Assembly: GCA_016719645.1 (NCBI GenBank)
Contig: JADJYS010000036.1
Location: 46,501 to 110,500, forward strand
Direction of reading: 5' to 3'
Length of the DNA: 64,000 nucleotides
Source: a bacterium
GTDB taxonomy: Bacteria; Krumholzibacteriota; Krumholzibacteriia; LZORAL124-64-63
Shown one piece after another: positions 7,813 through 15,239 of this stretch. The notes under the pieces were generated by a model that was not told the origin of the DNA, searched no databases, and was given only the letters and a program-made list of their open reading frames with translations. The translations under genes and the position numbers were made by a program. Numbering within the stretch: the stretch's first letter is position 1; each line of letters opens with the position of its first letter.

Positions 7813-8994
7813 TCAGGCGCCGGGCTTGCGGCGCAGCAGGCCGCGGGTGATCGCCTTGCCGCCGTAGCGGTCGGCGGCCCGGTCCATGATCGCGTCCAGG
7901 GTGCGGCTGCGCTCCGCGTCGGGATCGGGGAACAGGCTGGGCGGCTCCGCCTCGCGGTCGACGAGGTTCTGGCCCGAGATGCCGATCAGGCGCAGGGGCC
8001 GGCCCCGCCGGTCCAGCTGCCCGTCGAACAGGCGGCGGCCGGCGTCGCGCAGGGCGTCGGTGCGGTCGGTGGGTTCGGGCAGGGTCTCGGCGCGGGTGAC
8101 GGTGGTGAAGTCGGGGTAGCGGGCCTTGATCTGCACCGTGCGCGCCAGCTTGCCGGCGCGGCGCAGCCGGCGGGCCACCTTGTGCACGAGCTGGTCGAGC
8201 ACCTCCAGCAGCGCCTCGCGTTCGCCGATGTCCTCGGCGAAGGTCGTCTCGTGGCCGATGCTGCGGGCCTCGCGGTCGGTGGTCACCGGCCGCTCGTCGC
8301 GGCCGACCGCCAGCTCGCACACGTGGCGGGTGAACGCCGCGCCGAGGCGCGACTCCAGGCGCACCGGGTCGGCCAGCCTCAGGTCGCGCAGCGTCCGGAT
8401 GCCCAGCGCTTCCAGGACGGCCGCGGACTTCTCCCCCACGCCCCACATCCGCCCCACCGGCAGGGGGTCCAGGAAAGCCTGGACGCGCGCCGGATCGACC
8501 ACCACGAAGCCGTCCGGCTTCTCCAGGTCGCTGGCCAGCTTGGCCAGGAACTTGTTCGGCGCCACGCCGACCGACGCGACCAGGCCGATCTCGTCCAGGA
8601 GGCGCCGCTTGACGAGGCGGCCGATGGCCGGCCCGTCGCCGAGCAGGCGCCGGCAGCCGCCGACGTCCAGGAAGGCCTCGTCCACCGACAGCGGTTCGAC
8701 CAGCGGGGTGATCTCGTGGAAGACGTCGAAGATCCAGCCCGAGATCTCGGCGTAGCGCTCCATGCGCGGGCGCAGGAAGATCCCGTCGGGGCAGAGCCGG
8801 ATCGCGCGGGCGGCGCTCATGGCGCTGCGCACGCCGCAGCGGCGCGCCTCGTAGCTGGCGGCCGAGACCACGCCGCGGCCCTCGGGCGTGCCGCCGACGA
8901 TCACCGGCTTGCCGCGCAGGCGCGGGTCGTCGAGCACCTCCACCGACGCGAAGAAGGCGTCCATGTCCACGTGCAGGATGGTGCGCTCGCTCAT
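7813..8994 (-). CDS. dinB: DNA polymerase IV (Y-family)
   Basis: 393 residues, the usual length. Catalytic acidic residues are visible as HVDMDAFFASVE (Asp10) and PLSVDEAFLDVG (Asp105, Glu106). GVAPNKFLAKLASDLEKPDG is the helix-hairpin-helix lead-in typical of DinB, and a little-finger domain follows. It is a low-fidelity translesion polymerase. No beta-clamp motif at the very end is obvious (the C-terminus is GLLRRKPGA). A strong terminator at 9018-9052 separates it from the gene upstream, so it should have its own promoter; no LexA-type operator was recognised. Confidence 0.95.
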   Translation of the reverse strand: MSERTILHVDMDAFFASVEVLDDPRLRGKPVIVGGTPEGRGVVSAASYEARRCGVRSAMSAARAIRLCPDGIFLRPRMERYAEISGWIFDVFHEITPLVEPLSVDEAFLDVGGCRRLLGDGPAIGRLVKRRLLDEIGLVASVGVAPNKFLAKLASDLEKPDGFVVVDPARVQAFLDPLPVGRMWGVGEKSAAVLEALGIRTLRDLRLADPVRLESRLGAAFTRHVCELAVGRDERPVTTDREARSIGHETTFAEDIGEREALLEVLDQLVHKVARRLRRAGKLARTVQIKARYPDFTTVTRAETLPEPTDRTDALRDAGRRLFDGQLDRRGRPLRLIGISGQNLVDREAEPPSLFPDPDAERSRTLDAIMDRAADRYGGKAITRGLLRRKPGA

Positions 8995-9017
8995 CTCGGC
9001 TCCCGATCCCCCGGCGG

Positions 9018-9052
9018 AAAAAGACGGACGGCGACCGCAGCCGCCGTCCGTC
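9018..9052 (-). terminator. Rho-independent terminator of the OB-fold lipoprotein gene
   Basis: A perfect 10 bp stem (GACGGACGGC at 9023-9032 with its complement at 9043-9052) and 10 nt loop. On the minus strand it is followed directly by TTTTT (9022-9018). It lies about 20 bp after the stop at 9075. Confidence 0.9.
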
Positions 9053-9074
9053 GCACAGCCGGTGACGGCTTATC

Positions 9075-9869
9075 CTACGAGGACTGCTCCACGCGGACGG
9101 CGGCGTCCTCGACGATGGCCTTGTAGAAGTAGCCGCTGCCGAAGTCCTTGTCGACCGAGAGCACGCCCTCGATCAGCACCGTGTCGCCGACCTTCGCCGA
9201 GGTGCCGGAGGTGACCGTCAGGTCGGCGGTCTCGCCGTCGCCCGAGCCGTCCTGCACGTGCAGCCAGTTGCGGCCCATGATGCCGGTCAGCGACTTGACG
9301 ACCTTGCCGCGCACCTTGACCGTCCGGCCCGCCAGCTCGGTGCGGCGGGTGTTGACCTCGGCGACCTTCAGCCCGCCCGACGGGGTCGTCAGGCCGCTGA
9401 AGTCGGCGTCGGCCTTGCCGACGGCCACGCCGCCGTGGGCCTTCTTGATCTCGTCCTGCATGTCGGCCGGGGGGGCCTGGCCCGGCGCGGCGAACGAGGC
9501 CGCGAACCAGATCTCCGCGAAGTCGCGGTTCAGGCTCGCGGCGTGGAAGTTCTGCATGGCCATGGCGCCCACCAGTTCGAGCTTCTGCCCGATCTGGACC
9601 TGGCCCTCGGGCCCGGCCGCCCACAGCTCGCCGCCGGCGGTCTTGAGGCGGACGTACGTGTAACCGCCTGAATTGAATGTCTCGGCCACCTCGCCGCCGA
9701 GGTTGCCGCCGGCGGCCGGCCCGGCCGGCGCGGCTTCGGCCGGCATCTCCTTGGCCACGGCCGCGGCCTTCTGGTTCCAGGCGGCGGCCGAATCGTCCTT
9801 CTTCTCGCCGCAACCGATCAGGGCCGCGGACAACGCGATCGCGAGGATCGCCAGGGTCGTCGTCTTCAC
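9075..9869 (-). CDS. Exported lipoprotein with OB-fold-like domains
   Basis: 264 residues. The GTG at 9869 is chosen because GGAGG sits 7 bases before it and because it puts the signal sequence first: a hydrophobic stretch, then LIGC with Cys20 as the lipidated residue. After a low-complexity Ala/Pro linker there are two similar segments, about residues 50-95 (YTYVRLKTAGGELWAAGP) and 175-255 (VRGKVVKSLTGIMGRNWLHV, then VGDTVLIEGVLSVDKDFGSG). The second resembles the NrfJ/OB-fold type of periplasmic domain. The ligand is unknown. It stands alone with its own terminator. Confidence 0.7.
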   Translation of the reverse strand: MKTTTLAILAIALSAALIGCGEKKDDSAAAWNQKAAAVAKEMPAEAAPAGPAAGGNLGGEVAETFNSGGYTYVRLKTAGGELWAAGPEGQVQIGQKLELVGAMAMQNFHAASLNRDFAEIWFAASFAAPGQAPPADMQDEIKKAHGGVAVGKADADFSGLTTPSGGLKVAEVNTRRTELAGRTVKVRGKVVKSLTGIMGRNWLHVQDGSGDGETADLTVTSGTSAKVGDTVLIEGVLSVDKDFGSGYFYKAIVEDAAVRVEQSS

Positions 9870-9983
9870 CGGGTGCCTCCGGGGGTTCGGGTCGCGCAAC
9901 ACGCACCAAGGATAGGCGGCTGCGCCGGGATTTCAAGTCAGGACCGACAATAGCCTGTTTCGTGGCGGCCCTTGCTGATCGTG

Positions 9984-10002
9984 GATATCATAATCATTCT
10001 CC
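9984..10002. promoter_or_regulatory. Fur/PerR-like A+T-rich dyad candidate upstream of the bacilliredoxin gene
   Basis: GATATCATAATCATTCTC resembles the Fur-family consensus over its right half (11 of 12 positions of ATAATCATTATC) but has one base missing in the left half. The outer flanks GTGGA and TCCAC form an inverted repeat. It lies in the divergent gap between the OB-fold lipoprotein and the bacilliredoxin. Weak evidence. Confidence 0.25.
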
Positions 10003-10039
10003 ACAAACTCGCCCTTCCCCTAAGTGGTTGGAGAATATG

Positions 10040-10453
10040 ATGTACGATCCGTTGATGACCCAGCACATGCGAGCGGAGCTGACGAGCTTGGGAGTCGAAG
10101 AGCTCACCACCGCCCCGCAGGTGGATGCGTTCCTGTCGCGTCCCGGCACCGCCCTGCTGTTCTTCAACTCGGTCTGCGGCTGCGCCGCCGGCAGCGCCCG
10201 GCCCGGCCTGGGCCAGTTCCTGGCCGAACCGGACCGCCCCGAGCATCTCGGCACGGTGTTCGCCGGCATGGACCTCGAGGCCACCTCGCACGTCCGGGCC
10301 CGCTTCGCCCAGTACGCCCCGAGCAGCCCTGCGGTCCTGCTGCTGCGCGACGGCGAGCCCGTGCGCTACATCCACCGCACGGAGATCGAGGGCCGCGACG
10401 CGAGCGCGTTCGCCGGTCTGCTGAGGCAGGCGCACGCCGGGCTGCCGGGCTGA
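10040..10453 (+). CDS. Bacilliredoxin (BrxA/BrxB, YphP/YqiW family)
   Basis: 137 residues starting MYDPLMTQHMRAEL, the typical BrxA/B N-terminus. The redox site is the CGC motif of the family (SVCGCAAG, Cys46 and Cys48). In the family these thioredoxin-fold proteins remove bacillithiol from mixed disulfides under oxidative stress. Two ATGs are in tandem (10037 and 10040); the second is 6 bases from GGAG and is preferred. The Shine-Dalgarno sequence can pair with ATTCTCCA at 9996-10003, and a Fur/PerR-like site lies just upstream, so redox or metal control is possible but unproven. Confidence 0.88.
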   Translation: MYDPLMTQHMRAELTSLGVEELTTAPQVDAFLSRPGTALLFFNSVCGCAAGSARPGLGQFLAEPDRPEHLGTVFAGMDLEATSHVRARFAQYAPSSPAVLLLRDGEPVRYIHRTEIEGRDASAFAGLLRQAHAGLPG

Positions 10454-10535
10454 CCGCGGGCCCGCTCCCTCGGGGGCCGGGACCGCGCCGTGTACGGTCC
10501 CGGCTCCCGCCACGACCGGTGCGGGAAATCACACC

Positions 10536-10564
10536 TTGTCCCGGATCGGCGCGGCCTTTAGCAT
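10536..10564 (+). promoter_or_regulatory. Predicted promoter of the AtuA-like gene
   Basis: TTGTCC (10536-10541), a 17 bp spacer and TAGCAT (10559-10564), 36 bp before the start at 10601. Confidence 0.45.
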
Positions 10565-10600
10565 CCCATCCCGTCAGCCCACGCCAACCGGGAGCTTCCC

Positions 10601-12388
10601 ATGACACGCACCGTCCGCATCGGCAACGCCGGCGGTTACTGGGGCGACGACGTCCGCGCCCTGCGCCGCCAGCTCGAGGGCGGACCGCTGGACTACGTCT
10701 CCCTGGACTACCTGGCCGAAGTCACGATGTCCATCCTGCAGCGCCAGCGCGCGAAAGACCCCGCGCTCGGCTACGCGACCGACTTCGTCGACCAGATGCG
10801 CGACTGCCTGCCGCTGCTGATGGAGACCGGCGCGACGGTCATCACCAACGCGGGCGGCGTGAACCCCGAGGGCCTGGGCCGCAAGCTCGTGGAAGTGGCC
10901 CGGGAGCAGGGCCTGCGCCTGAAGGTGGGCGTGGTCTCCGGCGACGACATCCTGGGCCGGCTGGCGGAGCTGCGCGACGGCGGCGACCCCCTGGACAACA
11001 TGGAGACGGGCGACCCCCTGGCGCCGCACCTCTCCCGCGTGTCCGCCGCCAACGTCTACCTCGGCGCCGAGCCCGTCGTGCGGGCGCTGGAGATGGGCTG
11101 CCGGGTCGTGGTCACCGGCCGGGTGACCGACACCGGCATCACGCTGGCGCCGCTGATCCACGAGTTCGGCTGGGACGAGGACGACTGGGACCGCCTGGCC
11201 GCGGGCATCGTCGCCGGCCACGTCATCGAGTGCGGGACCCAGGCCACCGGCGGCAACCTCACCGACTGGCGCGACGTGCCCACCTACGACCGCATCGGCT
11301 ACCCGATCGTCGAGGTGTCTCCGGACGGGTCCTTCGTCGTGACCAAGCACCCCCGCACCGGCGGGCTCGTCAGCGAGAAGACCGTCAAGGAACAGCTGGT
11401 CTACGAGATGGGCGACCCCCGCTCCTACATCTCCCCGGACGTCATCGCCCGCTTCGACACCATCCGCCTGGAGGACCTCGGCCGCGACCGGGTGCGCGTC
11501 TCGGGCGTGCGCGGGGTGCCGCGGCCCGAGAACTTCAAGGTCTCGATGGCCTACCAGGACGGCTGGAAGGCCGTCGGCACCATCCTGGTCAGCGGGCCCG
11601 AGGCCACGGCCAAGGCCGAGACCCTCGCGCGCGCCTTCTGGAAACGCGTCGGCCACCGCTTCGCCGCGACCCACACCTCGGTCGTGGGCACCGGCTCGAT
11701 CTGGCCCGAAACGCTCGGCCGCTGCGAGACCGACGAGGTGCTGCTGCGCCTGGGCGTCCGCGACCACGACCGCGCCAAGGTCCACGACTTCGGGATGGTG
11801 CTGCCGACGATGATCCTCTCGGGCCCCTCGGGCCTGGCGGTGACCGGCGGGCGGCCGAAGCCGTCGGAGGTCGTGGCCTACTGGCCCGCCCTGATCCGCC
11901 GCAGCAGCGTCGCGGCCAACATCACCGCCCTGGACACCCACGGCCCCGAGCGCCGCGAGGTCCTCGCCTTCACGGACCCGCCGCCGCCGCGCCTCGGCGC
12001 GACCGTCGCGGCCGCCAAGGCGCCGCCCCCGCCCGCCGCCGGCGGCCGCACGCGCCGCGTGAAGCTGCGCGCGCTGGCCTACGCGCGCTCCGGCGACAAG
12101 GGCGACACCTGCAACATCGGCGTGCTGTGCCGCAGCCCCGAGCTGTACGCCTGGCTGCGCGGCGAGCTGAAGCCGGCCGTGGTGCGGCGCTTCTTCAAGG
12201 GCATCGTGCTGGGGCGGGTCACGCGCCACGAGGCGCCCAACCTGCTGGCCCTGAACTTCCTGCTGGAGCGGACCCTGGGCGGCGGCGGCACCGTGTCGCT
12301 GATGCTGGACCCGCAGGGCAAGACGCTGTCGCAGGCCCTGCTGGAGATGGAGCTGGACGTGCCGGCCCGGCTCGTGCCGCGGGCGTGA
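10601..12388 (+). CDS. AtuA-family (DUF1446) protein
   Basis: 595 residues. The opening TVRIGNAGGYWGDD and the internal VITNAGGVNPEG and CGTQATGGNLTDW are characteristic of AtuA/DUF1446 proteins. AtuA is linked genetically to acyclic terpene (citronellol/geraniol) catabolism in Pseudomonas, with no settled enzymatic role. A C-terminal domain of about 100 residues, after a Pro/Ala-rich linker near residue 470, starts RRVKLRALAYARSGDKGDTCNIG and matches the AtuA-like ferredoxin-fold partner, fused here. No carboxylase partner genes are nearby, so a terpene role cannot be claimed. It probably heads a transcription unit with the two MOSC genes (4 bp gap). Confidence 0.82.
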   Translation: MTRTVRIGNAGGYWGDDVRALRRQLEGGPLDYVSLDYLAEVTMSILQRQRAKDPALGYATDFVDQMRDCLPLLMETGATVITNAGGVNPEGLGRKLVEVAREQGLRLKVGVVSGDDILGRLAELRDGGDPLDNMETGDPLAPHLSRVSAANVYLGAEPVVRALEMGCRVVVTGRVTDTGITLAPLIHEFGWDEDDWDRLAAGIVAGHVIECGTQATGGNLTDWRDVPTYDRIGYPIVEVSPDGSFVVTKHPRTGGLVSEKTVKEQLVYEMGDPRSYISPDVIARFDTIRLEDLGRDRVRVSGVRGVPRPENFKVSMAYQDGWKAVGTILVSGPEATAKAETLARAFWKRVGHRFAATHTSVVGTGSIWPETLGRCETDEVLLRLGVRDHDRAKVHDFGMVLPTMILSGPSGLAVTGGRPKPSEVVAYWPALIRRSSVAANITALDTHGPERREVLAFTDPPPPRLGATVAAAKAPPPPAAGGRTRRVKLRALAYARSGDKGDTCNIGVLCRSPELYAWLRGELKPAVVRRFFKGIVLGRVTRHEAPNLLALNFLLERTLGGGGTVSLMLDPQGKTLSQALLEMELDVPARLVPRA

Positions 12389-12392
12389 CGCC

Positions 12393-13211
12393 GTGCAGGA
12401 CCTCGTCGTCGCCGGCCTGTTCGCCTACCCGCTGAAGGCCGCGCGCGCGGTGCCGCTGACCGAGGCCGTGGCGCTGGCCCGCGGCCTGCGCCGCGACCGC
12501 TGCTGGCTGCTGGTCGCCCAGTCCGGCGATCCGGTCATGCTGAAGTCCCACCCCCGGCTCGCCACCGTGGCGATCGGCCTCGACGGCGAGACGCTGGTCG
12601 TCACCGGCGGCGACAGCCCGCCCCTGCACGTCCCCCCGCCGCCCGCGAGCGCGGTCCCGCTGCCGGTCACCGTCAAGCGCCGCACGCTCGCGGCCAGGGT
12701 CGCCGCACCCGCGGCCAACCGCTATTTCAGCGAGCTGCTGGGCGAAGCGGTCTGGCTCGCGCACCTGGCGCGCGACGCGGCGCCGGCGGACGGGCCCACC
12801 GCCGCCGATCCCGCGGTCAGCGACGGCCTCGCCGGATCGGCGCCCTACCTGATCTGCTGCGAGGCGTCGCTCACGGACCTCAACCGCCGGCTCGCCGCGC
12901 GCGGCGAAGCGCCCGTCGGCATGGACCGCTTCCGGGCCAACCTGGTGATCCGCGGGGGCGAGCCCTTCGCGGAGGACGGGTGGCGGCGGCTGCGCGCCGG
13001 CGCGGCCGAGTTCGAGATCCTGCGCCCGTGCCCGCGCTGCCCCAACACGACGGTCGATCCCCTGACCGGGGAGGTCGGACCGGAGCCCCTGCGCACGCTC
13101 GAGGAGTACCGCACGCGGGACGGCGGCGTGATGTTCGGCGTGTTCGCGCGCGTGGTGCGCGAGGGGACGATCCGCCCCGGCGACGCCGCGTACGCGGAGG
13201 CACGGACGTGA
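12393..13211 (+). CDS. MOSC domain protein (first of a tandem pair)
   Basis: 272 residues from GTG. An N-terminal beta-barrel (VAGLFAYPLKAARAVPLTEA, GLRRDRCWLLV) is followed by the MOSC domain with GMDRFRANLVIRGGEPFAEDGW and the conserved cysteine pair in RPCPRCPNTTVDPLTGE. MOSC proteins (molybdenum cofactor sulfurase C-terminal, mARC/YcbX/YiiM) bind Mo-cofactor or transfer sulfur and can reduce N-hydroxylated compounds. The start lies 4 bp after the AtuA-like gene, and its stop overlaps the next start by GTGA, so the three genes are likely one operon. Confidence 0.85.
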   Translation: MQDLVVAGLFAYPLKAARAVPLTEAVALARGLRRDRCWLLVAQSGDPVMLKSHPRLATVAIGLDGETLVVTGGDSPPLHVPPPPASAVPLPVTVKRRTLAARVAAPAANRYFSELLGEAVWLAHLARDAAPADGPTAADPAVSDGLAGSAPYLICCEASLTDLNRRLAARGEAPVGMDRFRANLVIRGGEPFAEDGWRRLRAGAAEFEILRPCPRCPNTTVDPLTGEVGPEPLRTLEEYRTRDGGVMFGVFARVVREGTIRPGDAAYAEART

Positions 13212-14077
13212 GCGGCCTGACGCTGTCGGGCCTCTGCGTCTACCCCCTGAAATCCGCCCGCGGCTGCGCCCTGACCGCAGCAGAGGTGCGGATGCGGGGC
13301 CTGCGCGGCGACCGCCGCTGGCAGCTCGTGGACGCCGACGGCCGCTTCGTGAGCCAGCGCTCGCACCCCCGGCTGGCGCGTCTCGCCGCGCATCTCGACG
13401 GCGAGGTCCTGCGGTTGAGCGCGGACGGGTGCGGGGAAATCCGGGTGCCGCCGCCCGACCCCGGCGGTCCCCGCACGACGGTGGAGATCTGGCAGGACCA
13501 GGTCGACGCCCTGACGGCCGGCGCGGACGCCGGCGCCTGGCTCTCGCGCTTCCTCGGCGAGCCCGTGGGCCTGGTCTTCATGGATGCCGCCGCGCGCCGT
13601 CCCGCGCGGCTCGCGCCCGAGGTCGCGGTCAGCTTCGCCGACGGCTACCCCTACCTGCTGGCCTGCGAGTCCTCGCTGGCCGACCTCAACGCGAGGATCG
13701 TGGCGAACGGCGGCGAGGCGGTCGGGATGGACCGCTTCCGCCCCAACCTCGTGGTCCGGGGCGGCGACGCCTTCGACGAAGACCGGTGGCGCCGGCTGCG
13801 CATCGGCGCCGTCACGTTCGAGGTGATCAAGCCCTGCGCCCGCTGCGTCGTCACCACGACCGACCAGGCCACGGGCGAGCGCGGCCACGAGCCGCTGCGC
13901 ACGCTCGCCGCCTACCGGCGCCGCGGCGAGGGCGTCGACTTCGGCCTGAATCTCGTCGCCCGCGGCGAGGGGGTCCTGCGGCTGGGGGATGCGGTCGCGA
14001 TCCTGCCGTGCGGGGATCGAGGAGCCGGCCGGAATCACCGCTCTCTCCGGAGGCCTTCCTCATGCGCACGTTCCTGA
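13208..14077 (+). CDS. MOSC domain protein (second of a tandem pair)
   Basis: 289 residues from a GTG overlapping the upstream stop by 4 bases. It is a paralogue of the preceding gene: SGLCVYPLKSARGCALTAAE, GLRGDRRWQLVDADGRFVS, FADGYPYLLACESSLADLN, GMDRFRPNLVVRGGDAFDED and PCARCVVTTTDQATGE. The PCxRC cysteines are retained. Length is normal, but about 20 residues at the C-terminus are basic, low complexity and overlap the next gene by 16 bp, so the tail may not be conserved. The role is probably as for the first copy; a heterodimer or substrate divergence are both possible. Confidence 0.83.
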   Translation: MSGLTLSGLCVYPLKSARGCALTAAEVRMRGLRGDRRWQLVDADGRFVSQRSHPRLARLAAHLDGEVLRLSADGCGEIRVPPPDPGGPRTTVEIWQDQVDALTAGADAGAWLSRFLGEPVGLVFMDAAARRPARLAPEVAVSFADGYPYLLACESSLADLNARIVANGGEAVGMDRFRPNLVVRGGDAFDEDRWRRLRIGAVTFEVIKPCARCVVTTTDQATGERGHEPLRTLAAYRRRGEGVDFGLNLVARGEGVLRLGDAVAILPCGDRGAGRNHRSLRRPSSCARS

Positions 14078-14583
14078 TCCTGATCGGATGCCTCGCCTTC
14101 GCCGCGCCCTCGCGGGCCGAGACCCCGCCGACCGGCGCCTTCTCCTTCGCGGTCGAGGCGACGGTGACCGCGACCCCGGCCGCGGCCTTCGACGCCGCCA
14201 CCGGCGACATCTCCGGCTGGTGGGACCACACCATGTCCGACCACCCCGTGCGCCTGGTCGTCGAACCGAAGCCCGGCGGCGCCTTCCTGGAGGTCTTCGA
14301 CGAGAGCGGCGACGGCGTCCGCCACGCCGCGGTGACCTACGCGCGCCGCGGCGAGAAGCTGCGCTACGAGGGACCGATGGGCCTGGCCGGCTACGCCATC
14401 AACATGGTCACCACCTGGACCTTCGCCGACGCCGGCGAGGGGCGCACGCGGGTGCGGGTCGAGGTCCACGCCGCCGGCGAGATCCTCGCGGGCTGGCCGG
14501 AGATTGTGGAGCAGACGTGGCAGCACTTCCTGCTGAAGCGGTACGTGCCGTACGTGGAGGGCGGGTGCCGGCCGCTGAAGTGA
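14062..14583 (+). CDS. Exported SRPBCC (START/polyketide-cyclase-like) protein
   Basis: 173 residues. A signal peptide (MRTFLILIGCLAFAAPSRA) precedes an SRPBCC fold: TVTATPAAAFDAATGDISGW, VVEPKPGGAFLEVFD, LRYEGPMGLAGYAINMVTTW and a C-terminal helix ending near WPEIVEQTWQHFLLKRYV. Members bind hydrophobic ligands in a deep cavity; the ligand here is unknown. CCGGAGG lies 8 bases before the ATG, within the end of the MOSC gene. Most SRPBCC proteins of this type are cytosolic, so export is the unusual feature. Confidence 0.75.
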   Translation: MRTFLILIGCLAFAAPSRAETPPTGAFSFAVEATVTATPAAAFDAATGDISGWWDHTMSDHPVRLVVEPKPGGAFLEVFDESGDGVRHAAVTYARRGEKLRYEGPMGLAGYAINMVTTWTFADAGEGRTRVRVEVHAAGEILAGWPEIVEQTWQHFLLKRYVPYVEGGCRPLK

Positions 14584-14603
14584 CGGCGCCGCCCGGCGGG
14601 GGG

Positions 14604-14632
14604 TTGTCAGCCGCGTCCCGATCCCGTATCAT
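14604..14632 (+). promoter_or_regulatory. Predicted promoter of the small exported protein gene
   Basis: TTGTCA (14604-14609), 17 bp, TATCAT (14627-14632); the start codon is at 14721, leaving a leader of about 80 bases in which no structure was recognised. Confidence 0.5.
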
Positions 14633-14720
14633 CGAAGTCGGGACTCGCCGTCGAGCTTCCGTGCGAGGATGTCGCCCCGACGACGGCGGCGCAATTCAAC
14701 GATCTCGCGGGAGGGCCAAG

Positions 14721-15164
14721 ATGCGCGGATCGCTTCGAGCCATGTTCGTGACCATCCTGTTGGTCCTGGCGGCCACCACGGCCGTCGCCCAGTTGACCGT
14801 CACCACCAACGACTGGGTGTACACCACCTTCGACGTCGTGACGATCACCGTCCACAACGCCGGCCCGAGCCAGGCCCTCTTCGCCTCCTCCCCGCCCTGC
14901 GTCATCTACCGGCTCGACACGCAGGAGTGCGTGTACGGCTGCTTCGGGCTGCCGGTGCTCTGGGAGATGGGCGTCGGGGAGACGATCGCGGTCGAGTACG
15001 ACCCCTACGAGGACGCCGTCCCCGACCCGCTCGGCTGGTACCGGGTGGAACTCACCGGGGTCTCGAGCGACCCCGGCAGCATCCTGCAGTGCGACTACCG
15101 CCTGGTGGAGGTCGTGCCCAACGGCGACGACTCCTGGGGCGGCGTGAAGGCCCTGTACCGATAG
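14721..15164 (+). CDS. Small exported protein, beta-rich (BsuPI-like)
   Basis: 147 residues with a clear signal peptide ending near TTAVAQ. The mature part has QLTVTTNDWVYTTFDVVTIT, NAGPSQALFASSPPCVIYRL and a closing WYRVEL strand. This pattern resembles BsuPI-type (intracellular proteinase inhibitor) immunoglobulin-like domains, in which unequal NAG/P loops and an YxVE strand recur. Four cysteines (CVIY, ECVYGC, QCDY) could form disulfides outside the cell. It has its own promoter-like element and is followed by a hairpin terminator, so it is a single-gene unit. Family placement is tentative. Confidence 0.6.
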   Translation: MRGSLRAMFVTILLVLAATTAVAQLTVTTNDWVYTTFDVVTITVHNAGPSQALFASSPPCVIYRLDTQECVYGCFGLPVLWEMGVGETIAVEYDPYEDAVPDPLGWYRVELTGVSSDPGSILQCDYRLVEVVPNGDDSWGGVKALYR

Positions 15165-15186
15165 GCCCCCCGAACCCAAACGCGAA

Positions 15187-15208
15187 CGGGAGCCGCCGCC
15201 GGCTCCCG
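15187..15208. terminator. Hairpin between convergent genes
   Basis: Perfect 9 bp stem with a 4 nt loop, about 23 bp after the small exported protein gene and 32 bp after the convergent aminotransferase gene. There is no T-run on either strand, so it could stop both transcripts only weakly. Confidence 0.6.
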
Positions 15209-15239
15209 TCGTCGTTGATGCCGGCCGGCGGGCCGCGCC

